A stretch of 19,662 nt of DNA. Origin: Elusimicrobia bacterium RIFCSPLOWO2_01_FULL_59_12 (lineage in GTDB: Bacteria > Elusimicrobiota > Elusimicrobia > 2-01-FULL-59-12). The stretch lies in the NCBI GenBank assembly GCA_001800075.1, contig MGUR01000060.1:1-19662 (forward strand), read 5' to 3'. The translations under genes were made by a program, and so were the position numbers. Numbering within the stretch: the first letter of the stretch is position 1; every line of letters begins with the position of its first letter. This document shows positions 1-6,612 of this stretch, one piece after another. The notes below the pieces were generated by a model. The model did not search any database and was not told where the DNA came from. It saw only the letters and a program-made list of their open reading frames with translations.

Positions 1-2019
1 CTCCTGCGGGCCGAAACTCTTTCGGAGATCCGCGACTTCGAGGACCGGCCCGGCATCCCCGGGCGCGCCGGCTGGAGGGGCGCCGCCGCGGACCCGGCGC
101 TTGCGTTCCAGCGCCGTCGCCAAAAGGACGGGAAGGGCCAGAATCGCGAGCGGAAGGCGCATCGCGGCGGCCTGGAAACTCGATTTCTCCGTTCCCTGAC
201 CCTGGAAAGGAGGGGCCAAAAGCGGGGCGGGGTCGACGAGCTTGGGTTTGGGTTTGAAGATCGGAAAAGCCCGGCCGGCGATATCGAGCGCCTGCGCGGC
301 CGGCGTGAAGGCGAAGAATCGCGCGAAAGGAACATGATCCGCCAGGTTCTCAAAGGCGTTCCCGGCGCTGTGCGGGACCCTCCCGACGAGCGCGCCTTTC
401 AAGCCGTAGCCCACGTAATCGCTCCAGTAATTGCCGCGGCCGTTCTCGGCCCAAAGGTTGCCGCGCAAGGGTCCCCCTCCCTGGACGGACACCTGCTGAA
501 GGTTGTCGTTGAACGCGTTGCGCGTGAAGACATTTCCTTGAACGCCGGGCAGCATCGCCACGCCGATGTCGTTAAAAGCGATGAGGTTCCCCTGCCAGCG
601 GTTTGATTCTTCGGGCACCGTCGGCGATTGATCGATGAAGACGCCCTGGCGGTTGTTGACAAAAACGTTGTCCAGGACGGCGACCGCGTCGCTTTCTTTT
701 AAACCCAGGCCGGAACCCGAGGGGCCGCGGTTTTTCTCAAAGCGGTTTTTTTCAATGACCACGTCCTTGGAGTACATCACATAGGCGCCGACGGAGTTGT
801 CAAAAAACCGGTTGCCGGCGACGCGGGCCCGGTGGGTGTACATGAAGTGAAGGCCGTAGCGCCCGCCCTCCACGACATTGTCTTCGAAGACGGACCCGTT
901 CGAGAACCACAGCACCGTATCGCGGCCGGCGGTCAGCCGGTTGCGCCGCATCACCGGCCGGTCGGAGTACCACAAACGAACGAGATCTCCGCGCTGGCCC
1001 AGATCGATCGGTTTTCCGCGAATGACGTTGTCTTCAAGGACGGCGTCCGGCGCATTCGTCAGGAATACGCCGAAGAGAACGTCCTCGATGCGGCAATTCC
1101 GGATCCGCGCGTTCGGGGCTTCAACCCGCACCCCGCTGTCTTCATAAAGGAGGCTCTCGCCGGAGCCTTGAATCACGAGCCCGTCCAACGTCACGCCTGC
1201 GGCGCGCACGGTGATGACAGTGCCCTGACCGTTCGCGTGGATGACGGCCTTCCCCTGACCCTGAAGCGTGAGCGGCTTATCGATCACGATCGGGGCCCGA
1301 TAAACGCCGGGCGCCAGATCGATCACCGCTCCGGGCGCCGCGCGGGCGATCCGCTCCTGAAGCGGCGGCGGCTCCGCATGCGCCCGGCCCGGGGCGGATG
1401 TCCCGAGCAGCGCCGCGAGCGCGGCGCCCAGCAGGGCCCGTGCCTGACGGGGCTCTTCGGAGGTCGTTTGGCCGCTTCGGGCCAAAGCCACGGCGAGTAA
1501 AACCAAAGCCGCAAGGACCAGATAAAACCCGGCCTGGGGCCCGACGACGCTGCGGAACTGCGCGATCGTTCCGCTGCCCCAGATGGGGATCGTGAACGCT
1601 TTGATCTTGAGCGGCGCGGTGGGATCCAGGTGCGTGCTGGCGTAGCGCATCCAGTAGGCCATGTCGGCGACGAAGGCGAAGGGATAGGCCAGCACGGCGA
1701 GGAAAATCAGCCACTGCAATTTCCGCCGCTGCAGGCCCGCCAGGATCCAGCAGAGAAACGCCAGCGTGACCGCGACCGGGACGCTGGCGATTCGCTCCAG
1801 GCGCCCGAACTGATCCAGGCGGCTCAGCCCGATGTAATGGTTCAAGTTGTCGATTTCCTGCGCGTCGCCGCCGACCCGGAAGGCGTACATCTTGGCGCGC
1901 AGGCCGCCCGGATACTGGGGGGCGAACACCTCCGCCTGCCAATAGGGAAAGGCAAGGGAGAGGAGCAGGAGGATCCCCGCCCCTCTCCCCGCCCACGCCG
2001 CCATGCGGCGGTCCGGCAT
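1..2019 (-). CDS. nosD: Membrane module-NosD-NosF fusion protein (partial, runs off left edge)
   Basis: One uninterrupted frame of 673 codons begins 1 bp after the nosZ stop and is still open at base 1. Residues 1-205 hold about four membrane helices (near 13-28, 78-95, 102-120, 165-185) with a YPGGL and an EIDNLNHYIGL motif; such a small membrane protein accompanies clade II nos genes. Residues about 222-600 are a NosD parallel beta-helix with repeated DN/KN turns, HFMYTH (391-396) and GNYWSDY. Residues 620-638 form another helix followed by KRR. From about residue 658 the sequence VLEVADLRKSFGP is the first strand of an ABC ATPase, as expected for NosF. NosD is periplasmic and NosF cytoplasmic in the known NosDFY complex, so the extra helix makes the fusion topologically sensible. 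I checked the frame codon by codon in five segments. The Walker motifs lie outside the window, so the ATPase call rests on about 15 residues. Confidence 0.85.
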   Translation of the reverse strand, partial: MPDRRMAAWAGRGAGILLLLSLAFPYWQAEVFAPQYPGGLRAKMYAFRVGGDAQEIDNLNHYIGLSRLDQFGRLERIASVPVAVTLAFLCWILAGLQRRKLQWLIFLAVLAYPFAFVADMAYWMRYASTHLDPTAPLKIKAFTIPIWGSGTIAQFRSVVGPQAGFYLVLAALVLLAVALARSGQTTSEEPRQARALLGAALAALLGTSAPGRAHAEPPPLQERIARAAPGAVIDLAPGVYRAPIVIDKPLTLQGQGKAVIHANGQGTVITVRAAGVTLDGLVIQGSGESLLYEDSGVRVEAPNARIRNCRIEDVLFGVFLTNAPDAVLEDNVIRGKPIDLGQRGDLVRLWYSDRPVMRRNRLTAGRDTVLWFSNGSVFEDNVVEGGRYGLHFMYTHRARVAGNRFFDNSVGAYVMYSKDVVIEKNRFEKNRGPSGSGLGLKESDAVAVLDNVFVNNRQGVFIDQSPTVPEESNRWQGNLIAFNDIGVAMLPGVQGNVFTRNAFNDNLQQVSVQGGGPLRGNLWAENGRGNYWSDYVGYGLKGALVGRVPHSAGNAFENLADHVPFARFFAFTPAAQALDIAGRAFPIFKPKPKLVDPAPLLAPPFQGQGTEKSSFQAAAMRLPLAILALPVLLATALERKRRVRGGAPPAGAPGDAGPVLEVADLRKSFGPQE

Positions 2020-2020
2020 T

Positions 2021-4027
2021 TTATTTCACCGTCAAGTAGCCCATCATTTCCATGTGCAGCGCCGAGCAGAACTCGCTGCAGTACCAGGGAAACACCCCGG
2101 AACGGTCGGCGATGAAGTCGGTGTCAACGGTCGCCCCGGGATCGATGGAGAGGTTGATGTTGTAGGAGGACAGCGCGAACCCGTGAGTGGCGTCCTGCGC
2201 GCGATCGATGTTGGTGAGGTGCACATAAACGTGATCGCCCTGCTTCACATGGACCCGGTCCGGTATGAAATGGCTCCGGATCGCGGTCATGTAAACGTGG
2301 ACGTTCTTCCCGTCCCGCACCACGCGTTCTTTGCCCGGGAGCGTGGCGGTCGGGCTTTTCTTCCCGGTGAGGGGGTTGAACCCGATCTCCGGGTAGATCT
2401 TCCAGGGTTTGAGCGCGTCCGCCTTGATGATCGCGGCGTAATGCGGCTCGCCGACCGTCGGGACATCGGAGAGCAGCTGCATCTTTTCGCCCGTGATGTC
2501 GATGAGCTGGAGGTTTTGCGGATGCAGCGGCCCCACCGGGAGCGCCCGGTCCAGCGACCACTTGTTCAGGGCGACCAGATACTTGCCGTAGGGTTTGGCC
2601 GTGTCGCCTCCGGCGACCGTCAGGTGGCCGACGTTGTAGTGCACCGAGAGCTTCTCGACCAGGGTCCAGGGTTTCTCGCCGCGCGGCCCTTTGTCGAGGG
2701 TCCATTTGGCGATCGCGGAATCGAGGAACAGGCTGGTGTAGGCATAGCCCTTGTCGTCGTATTCCGTATGCAGCGGCCCCAGGCCGAGCTCGACCTGGGC
2801 CTCTACGGTGTCCTTGAACTTCAGGATCGGGATCCCGTAGGGGTCGGTCCCCTCGTAGTTCTTGGTTTCGATGGCCTTCATGATCTTGTGGAAGCTGAAG
2901 ATGGTCGCGTGCGGGTCAAGCTTGCCGCTGACCGCGATGAACCGGCCGTCCGGATTGAGGTCGCAGCCATGCGGGCTTTTCGGCTCCCCGATGTTGTAGA
3001 GAACCCCCTGCCTGACGGCCTCCGCGATCGGAACGACGCGCATCCCTTTGATCGTCTTCGTTTTGATTTTTCCGGCCTTGAGCAGGGACTCCACCTTTTT
3101 CCAGTGGATGACGTGCATGTAATCCATCTCGCGCTGGGAGGCCGCGATCTCGATGGGCGGCTTGCCCTGGCTGCTGTCGGGCCAGGCCATCTCGGTGTTG
3201 TAGGTATTGATGAACACCCAGCCGTGGCTGACGCCCTTGCCCATGCCGCCCAGGTCCTGCCAATAGGGCGGGAGCTCGACGGTGAAGCTTTTGTCCTGAA
3301 CGAGTTTGCCGGCCGACCGGTCAAACGGCCAGAAGGTCACCAGGCCGCGGTAATCCTCCTTGTAGCGGGACAAGGGGGCGAAGTCGGTATAGGGCAGCGG
3401 ATTTCCGAACTGCGCGCCCTCCACGTAGTATTCCGTATCCTGGGTCACCTTGGCCCCGCAGTGATTGGTCGCGATCAACGGGTTTTTCACGATCTGCCGG
3501 GCCTTGAAATCGCGCAGGTCGACCACCCCGATGCGGCCGTTGGCCTTGTCGTTGACGAACAAGAACTCGCCGTCATAGAGCCCCTTGGTGACGCTGAGCG
3601 CGGGGTGGTGCACGTCGCCCCAGGTCTGGACTTGTCCGGCGGCTTTGCCTTGATTGAACAAATCGCGCGTGTTATGGTCGCCCACGCCGAAACCCTGCCA
3701 GGAGTCCTGCGAGAAGACCGGGATGTTCTTTAAGAGGCGCATGGACGGGATGCCGAAGACCAGGACGTTCCCGGCCTGGCCTCCCGAGGCGAACATCATG
3801 TAGTCGTCGTAGCTGCCCGGAGGGACGAAGGTTTTGAGCGCGGCCTCCACGTCGCCCGGCGTCAGCTCCCGGGCTTTAATGATGGATTCCAGGCCGGGGC
3901 TGAAAAGGGCGCTGCCTCCGATTTGCGCGAAGCTGCGGCGCAGGGGCGTGAGCGCCAGGACGCCCAACGCGGCCAGCGCCAACGCCAGTCCGGCGGCCAG
4001 TTTAATTTTTCCGTTAATGTTTTTCAT
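2021..4027 (-). CDS. nosZ: Nitrous-oxide reductase NosZ, clade II (Sec-type)
   Basis: Periplasmic copper enzyme that reduces N2O to N2. The start chosen is the ATG at 4027, six bases after AGGAGG, giving 668 residues; upstream in-frame starts would add an implausible basic leader. Residues 1-35 form a Sec signal peptide without a twin-arginine motif, the mark of clade II NosZ. The seven CuZ histidines are present: H140 and H141 (GDVHHP), H189 (ATNHCG), H353 (SPHG), H420 (GPLHTE), H468 (VGHL) and H529 (GEPHY). The C-terminal cupredoxin domain carries the CuA ligands H615, C650, C654, H658 and M661 (CSEFCSALHMEM). It therefore looks catalytically complete. It overlaps the upstream cytochrome gene by 14 bp and is followed at once by the NosD fusion, so the three genes are probably co-transcribed and translationally coupled. 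Confidence 0.97.
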   Translation of the reverse strand: MKNINGKIKLAAGLALALAALGVLALTPLRRSFAQIGGSALFSPGLESIIKARELTPGDVEAALKTFVPPGSYDDYMMFASGGQAGNVLVFGIPSMRLLKNIPVFSQDSWQGFGVGDHNTRDLFNQGKAAGQVQTWGDVHHPALSVTKGLYDGEFLFVNDKANGRIGVVDLRDFKARQIVKNPLIATNHCGAKVTQDTEYYVEGAQFGNPLPYTDFAPLSRYKEDYRGLVTFWPFDRSAGKLVQDKSFTVELPPYWQDLGGMGKGVSHGWVFINTYNTEMAWPDSSQGKPPIEIAASQREMDYMHVIHWKKVESLLKAGKIKTKTIKGMRVVPIAEAVRQGVLYNIGEPKSPHGCDLNPDGRFIAVSGKLDPHATIFSFHKIMKAIETKNYEGTDPYGIPILKFKDTVEAQVELGLGPLHTEYDDKGYAYTSLFLDSAIAKWTLDKGPRGEKPWTLVEKLSVHYNVGHLTVAGGDTAKPYGKYLVALNKWSLDRALPVGPLHPQNLQLIDITGEKMQLLSDVPTVGEPHYAAIIKADALKPWKIYPEIGFNPLTGKKSPTATLPGKERVVRDGKNVHVYMTAIRSHFIPDRVHVKQGDHVYVHLTNIDRAQDATHGFALSSYNINLSIDPGATVDTDFIADRSGVFPWYCSEFCSALHMEMMGYLTVK

Positions 4028-4592
4028 GAGATTCCTCCTCTTTATCGTTGTCTTCCAAGAAGATTTTTTCGTACGTCTCGTGGTAGTTCGTCCTGAAATC
4101 GTCAACCAGTTTTTTCCGGTGGGCTTTCCACGCCTGGCGCTGGGCTCCTGTTTTCCTGATCCTGGAGTCATAGGCCAGGAACTGCCAGATTTTCTTCCCG
4201 TCCTCGCCCTGGACCGGGCAGCCCGGCTTGGCCATCATTCTTTTCACATAGCGGCTCCAGATATGGTCCTCGATATGCCAGATCTTGGCGTTCTTGAAGA
4301 TCTCCGGTTCCCGCGTTTTGGCGGCGGCCTGCTCCTCGGCCGACAGCTCCAGGTATTGAGAGTTGATCGGCCGCGCGATGGTGTGGCACGCGGCGCATTT
4401 AAAGGCGAAAAGGCGGTAGTTCTGCTTCATCTCTTTGGGGTAGCCGGAAACGTCGATCTCGATCGGGCCGAAGTCGTTTGGGTAGAGCCCGGAGCCGGGT
4501 TTGTTCCCGGCGACGGGGTCCTCCGCCCGCACGTTGAAGACGCATAGACCTGACAGCACCAGGGCACTCACGACAAGCTTCTTGATGCGCAT
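4014..4592 (-). CDS. Monohaem c-type cytochrome of the nos operon
   Basis: A 192-residue exported cytochrome. The start is the ATG at 4592 (MRIKKLVVSALVLSGLCVF), preceded by AAAAGGAGT; longer readings add a non-signal-like leader. The signal peptide ends near residue 23. A single CAACH haem site lies at 66-70 and a likely axial methionine at M119 or M120 (RMMAKPGC). The C-terminal third is highly charged. Clade II nos clusters commonly encode small c-type cytochromes thought to pass electrons to the CuA site of NosZ. That role is inferred here from position: it is the first gene of the operon, with its last codons overlapping the nosZ start. Confidence 0.88.
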   Translation of the reverse strand: MRIKKLVVSALVLSGLCVFNVRAEDPVAGNKPGSGLYPNDFGPIEIDVSGYPKEMKQNYRLFAFKCAACHTIARPINSQYLELSAEEQAAAKTREPEIFKNAKIWHIEDHIWSRYVKRMMAKPGCPVQGEDGKKIWQFLAYDSRIRKTGAQRQAWKAHRKKLVDDFRTNYHETYEKIFLEDNDKEEESHEKH

Positions 4593-4908
4593 ATTATGAA
4601 GGACTCCTTTTAAGTGTGTGGGCGGCATTCTTATTCCGCGACAAGGGCATTTTGTAATTGGACAACGTTCCGGCGACGGCCTCAAAAACGCTCGCATAAT
4701 CGCTGCATCGGAGGGCGCTGAAGGCCGGAATCTCGATCAGCTGATTCCAAACGGCGGCGGCCACCTCGGAGGCAAACGCCTCGAAGTCGGGGGAAACAAC
4801 GGGTTTAGTCCTGCAGGGGTATGCCATCGCCGCTTCAACGCCAGAATAGCAGGTGGAAGGGCCGCGAAGTATGACGCCCATCATACTGCCGTTAAAATTT
4901 GCACAAGG
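4593..4908 (-). promoter_or_regulatory. Regulatory gap upstream of the nos operon
   Basis: This 316-bp stretch lies between the stop of the Crp/Fnr gene and the start of the cytochrome gene. I see no convincing gene in it, although a 96-codon frame (4594-4884, minus) is open. It contains an Fnr-like dyad at 4652-4665 and the AAAAGGAGT ribosome-binding site just upstream of 4592. No good sigma-70 -10 box was found; the nearest A/T-rich candidate is around 4628-4635. A short GTTAA/TTAAC inverted repeat flanks the end of the regulator gene at 4890-4912. Confidence 0.5.
4652..4665 (-). promoter_or_regulatory. Candidate Crp/Fnr-family binding site
   Basis: The 14-bp dyad TTGTAATTGGACAA (plus-strand reading) has TTGT and ACAA half-sites six bases apart. 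This is the layout of Fnr/Dnr boxes (TTGAT-N4-ATCAA) with T instead of A at the fourth position. Its centre is about 66 bp upstream of the cytochrome start codon, a suitable place for an activator. The regulator encoded next door keeps the Glu and Arg that read the G of such half-sites. Assignment to that regulator is inference. Confidence 0.45.
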
Positions 4909-5592
4909 TTAACAGAAGGCATCCAAAAGTTTCTTAATTTCGGCGGGCGCTTTCAATGTGATTTGTCCGCGGGTCGAGGCCGCCCAGCCCTTTTTGGCGA
5001 ACGCGGAGATGGTGCGGATGGTGGTTTCCACCGTCGTGGCGGCCAGTTCGGCGACTTCCCGCTTGGTAAAAGGGAGGGTGTTTCCGTGTTCCTTTTGAAG
5101 TTGAAGAAGGATGCCGGCGATCCGTTTTTCAACGGGTTCCTGAGCGCTGCAGGAAACGCCCTGCATGGTGTTGAGCCGCTGGCTGCAGAGCGAGCAGACG
5201 CCCATGACCATGGCGGGAAATCGGTTGTAGCAATCCAAAAACGCGCGGTCCAAGATGCGGACGACGGCGCACGGGGTGGACGCGATGGCCGTGCAGGGGT
5301 AGGTCCGTCCGGTGTTCCCCAGGCGGCAGAGCGTGCCGAAGAGTTCCTTCGGACCGAGACTTTCGATCGCCTGGGGCCTTCCGCCGGACGTATATTTGAA
5401 AATCTGAATGCGCCCTTCTTTCAGCACCCAGACGCTGTCCGCCGGATCCCCTTCCGTATAAATGGTCTCTCCTTTGAGATAGGTCTTGGCGGTGGCCAAG
5501 GAGACAAGGCGGTCCAGTTCCTTTGACGGAAGCGACCGGAAAGGATCGACCTGGGCCAGAAACGAACGCATGGACGCGACAAGGTTAGGCAT
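4909..5592 (-). CDS. Crp/Fnr-family transcriptional regulator, cysteine-rich
   Basis: A 227-residue protein with an N-terminal cyclic-nucleotide-type beta-roll (about 15-120), a dimer helix (about 125-150) and a C-terminal winged helix (about 165-225). The recognition helix contains TTVETTIRT; E189 and R193 match the Glu and Arg that contact the G in Crp/Fnr half-sites, with Ile where Fnr has Ser. It lacks the N-terminal Cys cluster of Fnr. It does have eight cysteines, at 89, 100, 108, 121, 133, 136, 148 and 227, including a CSLC pair at the dimer helix. Its gene lies directly upstream of the nos operon on the same strand, so it is the likely nos activator. The inducing signal cannot be read from the sequence. 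The start at 5592 has no clear ribosome-binding site; the ATG at 5571 is an alternative. Confidence 0.88.
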   Translation of the reverse strand: MPNLVASMRSFLAQVDPFRSLPSKELDRLVSLATAKTYLKGETIYTEGDPADSVWVLKEGRIQIFKYTSGGRPQAIESLGPKELFGTLCRLGNTGRTYPCTAIASTPCAVVRILDRAFLDCYNRFPAMVMGVCSLCSQRLNTMQGVSCSAQEPVEKRIAGILLQLQKEHGNTLPFTKREVAELAATTVETTIRTISAFAKKGWAASTRGQITLKAPAEIKKLLDAFC

Positions 5593-5618
5593 GGACGGGT
5601 CTATTCTACCTTTTAATA

Positions 5619-5659
5619 GGAAAACTCAGGGCCGATTTGAACCCTGCCCTGAGTTTTCC
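5619..5659 (-). terminator. Terminator-like hairpin after the aquaporin gene
   Basis: A perfect 14-bp inverted repeat, GGAAAACTCAGGGC (5619-5632) and its complement (5646-5659), encloses a 13-base loop. It begins 15 bp past the aquaporin stop and lies just before the regulator start. A run of four T falls inside the second arm on either strand, and the minus strand continues A/T-rich. It probably ends aquaporin transcription and insulates the regulator gene. Confidence 0.6.
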
Positions 5660-5674
5660 GTTGGCGACGAAGCG

Positions 5675-6349
5675 TTAGTGGCTTGAAGAAATGAGCCGGC
5701 TGTAGAGCCAGGCGGCGGCGGAAGCGCCGACGACCGGGCCCGCCCAGTACACCCAGTGGAATTCCCAGAAGCCGGAGGCGAGCGCGGGTCCGAAACTGCG
5801 CGCGGGATTCATGGACGCGCCGGTGAGCGGGCCGCCCACCAGGATGCCCGCGGCGACCATCAGGCCGATGCCGAAACCGCCGATTTTTGGGGCTCTGCTG
5901 TCCACGGCCGTCCCCAGGACCGCGGTCATGAGCAAAAAGGTCAGCATGGCTTCTATCCCGAACGCCGTCAGCGGGTTGATGCCCGCCGCCAGCGCGGGCG
6001 TGCCGAGCTGCACCGGCCGCCAAACGTCCGCGGCGTAAAGGGCCCGGAGAACATAAGCCGCCAGGGAAGCCCCGGCCAGCTGGGCGAGCGTGTAAGCGAG
6101 CGTGGTTTGCGCGCCCTGCTTTTTGGCAACCCAAAGGCCGACGGAGACCGCCGGGTTCAACTGCCCGCCGGAGACCGCCATGAAGGCCGACACCATGACG
6201 GACAGCATGAGGCCGTGGGCGATGGCGATGCCGACCAGTCCCAGCGAACCGCGGGTGTAAACATCCGTGAGAATGGAGCCTGCCCCGATAAAAACGAAGC
6301 CGAACGTCCCGACCAACTCAGCGAGTACCGGGCGTACTATCTTGTTCAT
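5675..6349 (-). CDS. MIP-family aquaporin / aquaglyceroporin-like channel
   Basis: A 224-residue six-helix membrane channel with the two hallmark half-helix motifs: NPA at 65-67 (GGQLNPAVS) and NPARS at 181-185 (GASMNPARSFGPAL), whose arginine lines the selectivity filter. Length and the G(A)SMNPARSFGP box fit water channels better than GlpF-type glycerol channels, but small solutes other than water cannot be excluded. The start at 6349 follows GAGGTG. A small lipoprotein gene lies 35 bp upstream on the same strand, and a strong hairpin follows the stop. No functional link with the nos genes is apparent. Confidence 0.92.
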   Translation of the reverse strand: MNKIVRPVLAELVGTFGFVFIGAGSILTDVYTRGSLGLVGIAIAHGLMLSVMVSAFMAVSGGQLNPAVSVGLWVAKKQGAQTTLAYTLAQLAGASLAAYVLRALYAADVWRPVQLGTPALAAGINPLTAFGIEAMLTFLLMTAVLGTAVDSRAPKIGGFGIGLMVAAGILVGGPLTGASMNPARSFGPALASGFWEFHWVYWAGPVVGASAAAWLYSRLISSSH

Positions 6350-6384
6350 CGCGCCACCTCTCTTTCTGCCTCAAATTATAGACA

Positions 6385-6543
6385 TTATTTCCGAAAATTA
6401 CGAAAGGCGGCCGGGGGACGGGGAACGGCTTTGAAGGGCGTCTCTACGGAGGCGGATCCTGTCGTGGGAACCGGGTCTGTTTCACACGCCGAAAGCAGGC
6501 AGGAGGCAGCGAACAACAGCGCAAACGGGGCAAAAAAACGCAT
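6385..6543 (-). CDS. Small predicted lipoprotein (52 aa)
   Basis: A short gene read directly from the sequence. ATG at 6543 is preceded by AAAGGA nine bases upstream. The product begins MRFFAPFALLFAASCLLSAC, a basic, hydrophobic signal peptide ending in the lipobox LSAC, so Cys20 would be lipidated and the mature 33-residue Pro/Ala-rich tail anchored to a membrane. It ends RNFRK, 35 bp before the aquaporin start, and may share its transcript. It resembles the entericidin-like class of tiny lipoproteins only in architecture; no family is recognised and no function is proposed. Confidence 0.7.
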   Translation of the reverse strand: MRFFAPFALLFAASCLLSACETDPVPTTGSASVETPFKAVPRPPAAFRNFRK

Positions 6544-6565
6544 AACCAAAGTCCTTTCGTCTTTT

Positions 6566-6592
6566 CACCCTCTCCCATTTCGGGAGAGGGTG
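6566..6592. repeat. REP-like palindrome
   Basis: A perfect 11-bp inverted repeat (CACCCTCTCCC, loop ATTTC, GGGAGAGGGTG) sits between the kinase stop and the lipoprotein start. CCCTCTCCC/GGGAGAGGG palindromes of this form occur as dispersed intergenic repeats in many bacteria. It lacks a T run on either strand, so it is a weaker candidate for an intrinsic terminator, although it could stabilise the 3' end of the kinase mRNA. Confidence 0.55.
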
Positions 6593-6612
6593 CTGAGGAG
6601 GTCCTAAGTATA

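Noticed and set aside
832..1500. 222-codon open frame on the plus strand
   Set aside because: It is antisense to the NosD domain, and its composition is that of a reversed coding strand.
2003..3733. 576-codon open frame on the plus strand
   Set aside because: It lies antisense to nosZ, whose cofactor ligands and start site are unambiguous. Long antisense frames are expected in GC-rich coding DNA.
4594..4884. 96-codon minus-strand frame in the nos regulatory gap
   Set aside because: It fills most of the gap but has no recognisable domain, no good ribosome-binding site, and overlaps the Fnr-like dyad. It is kept only as a remote possibility.
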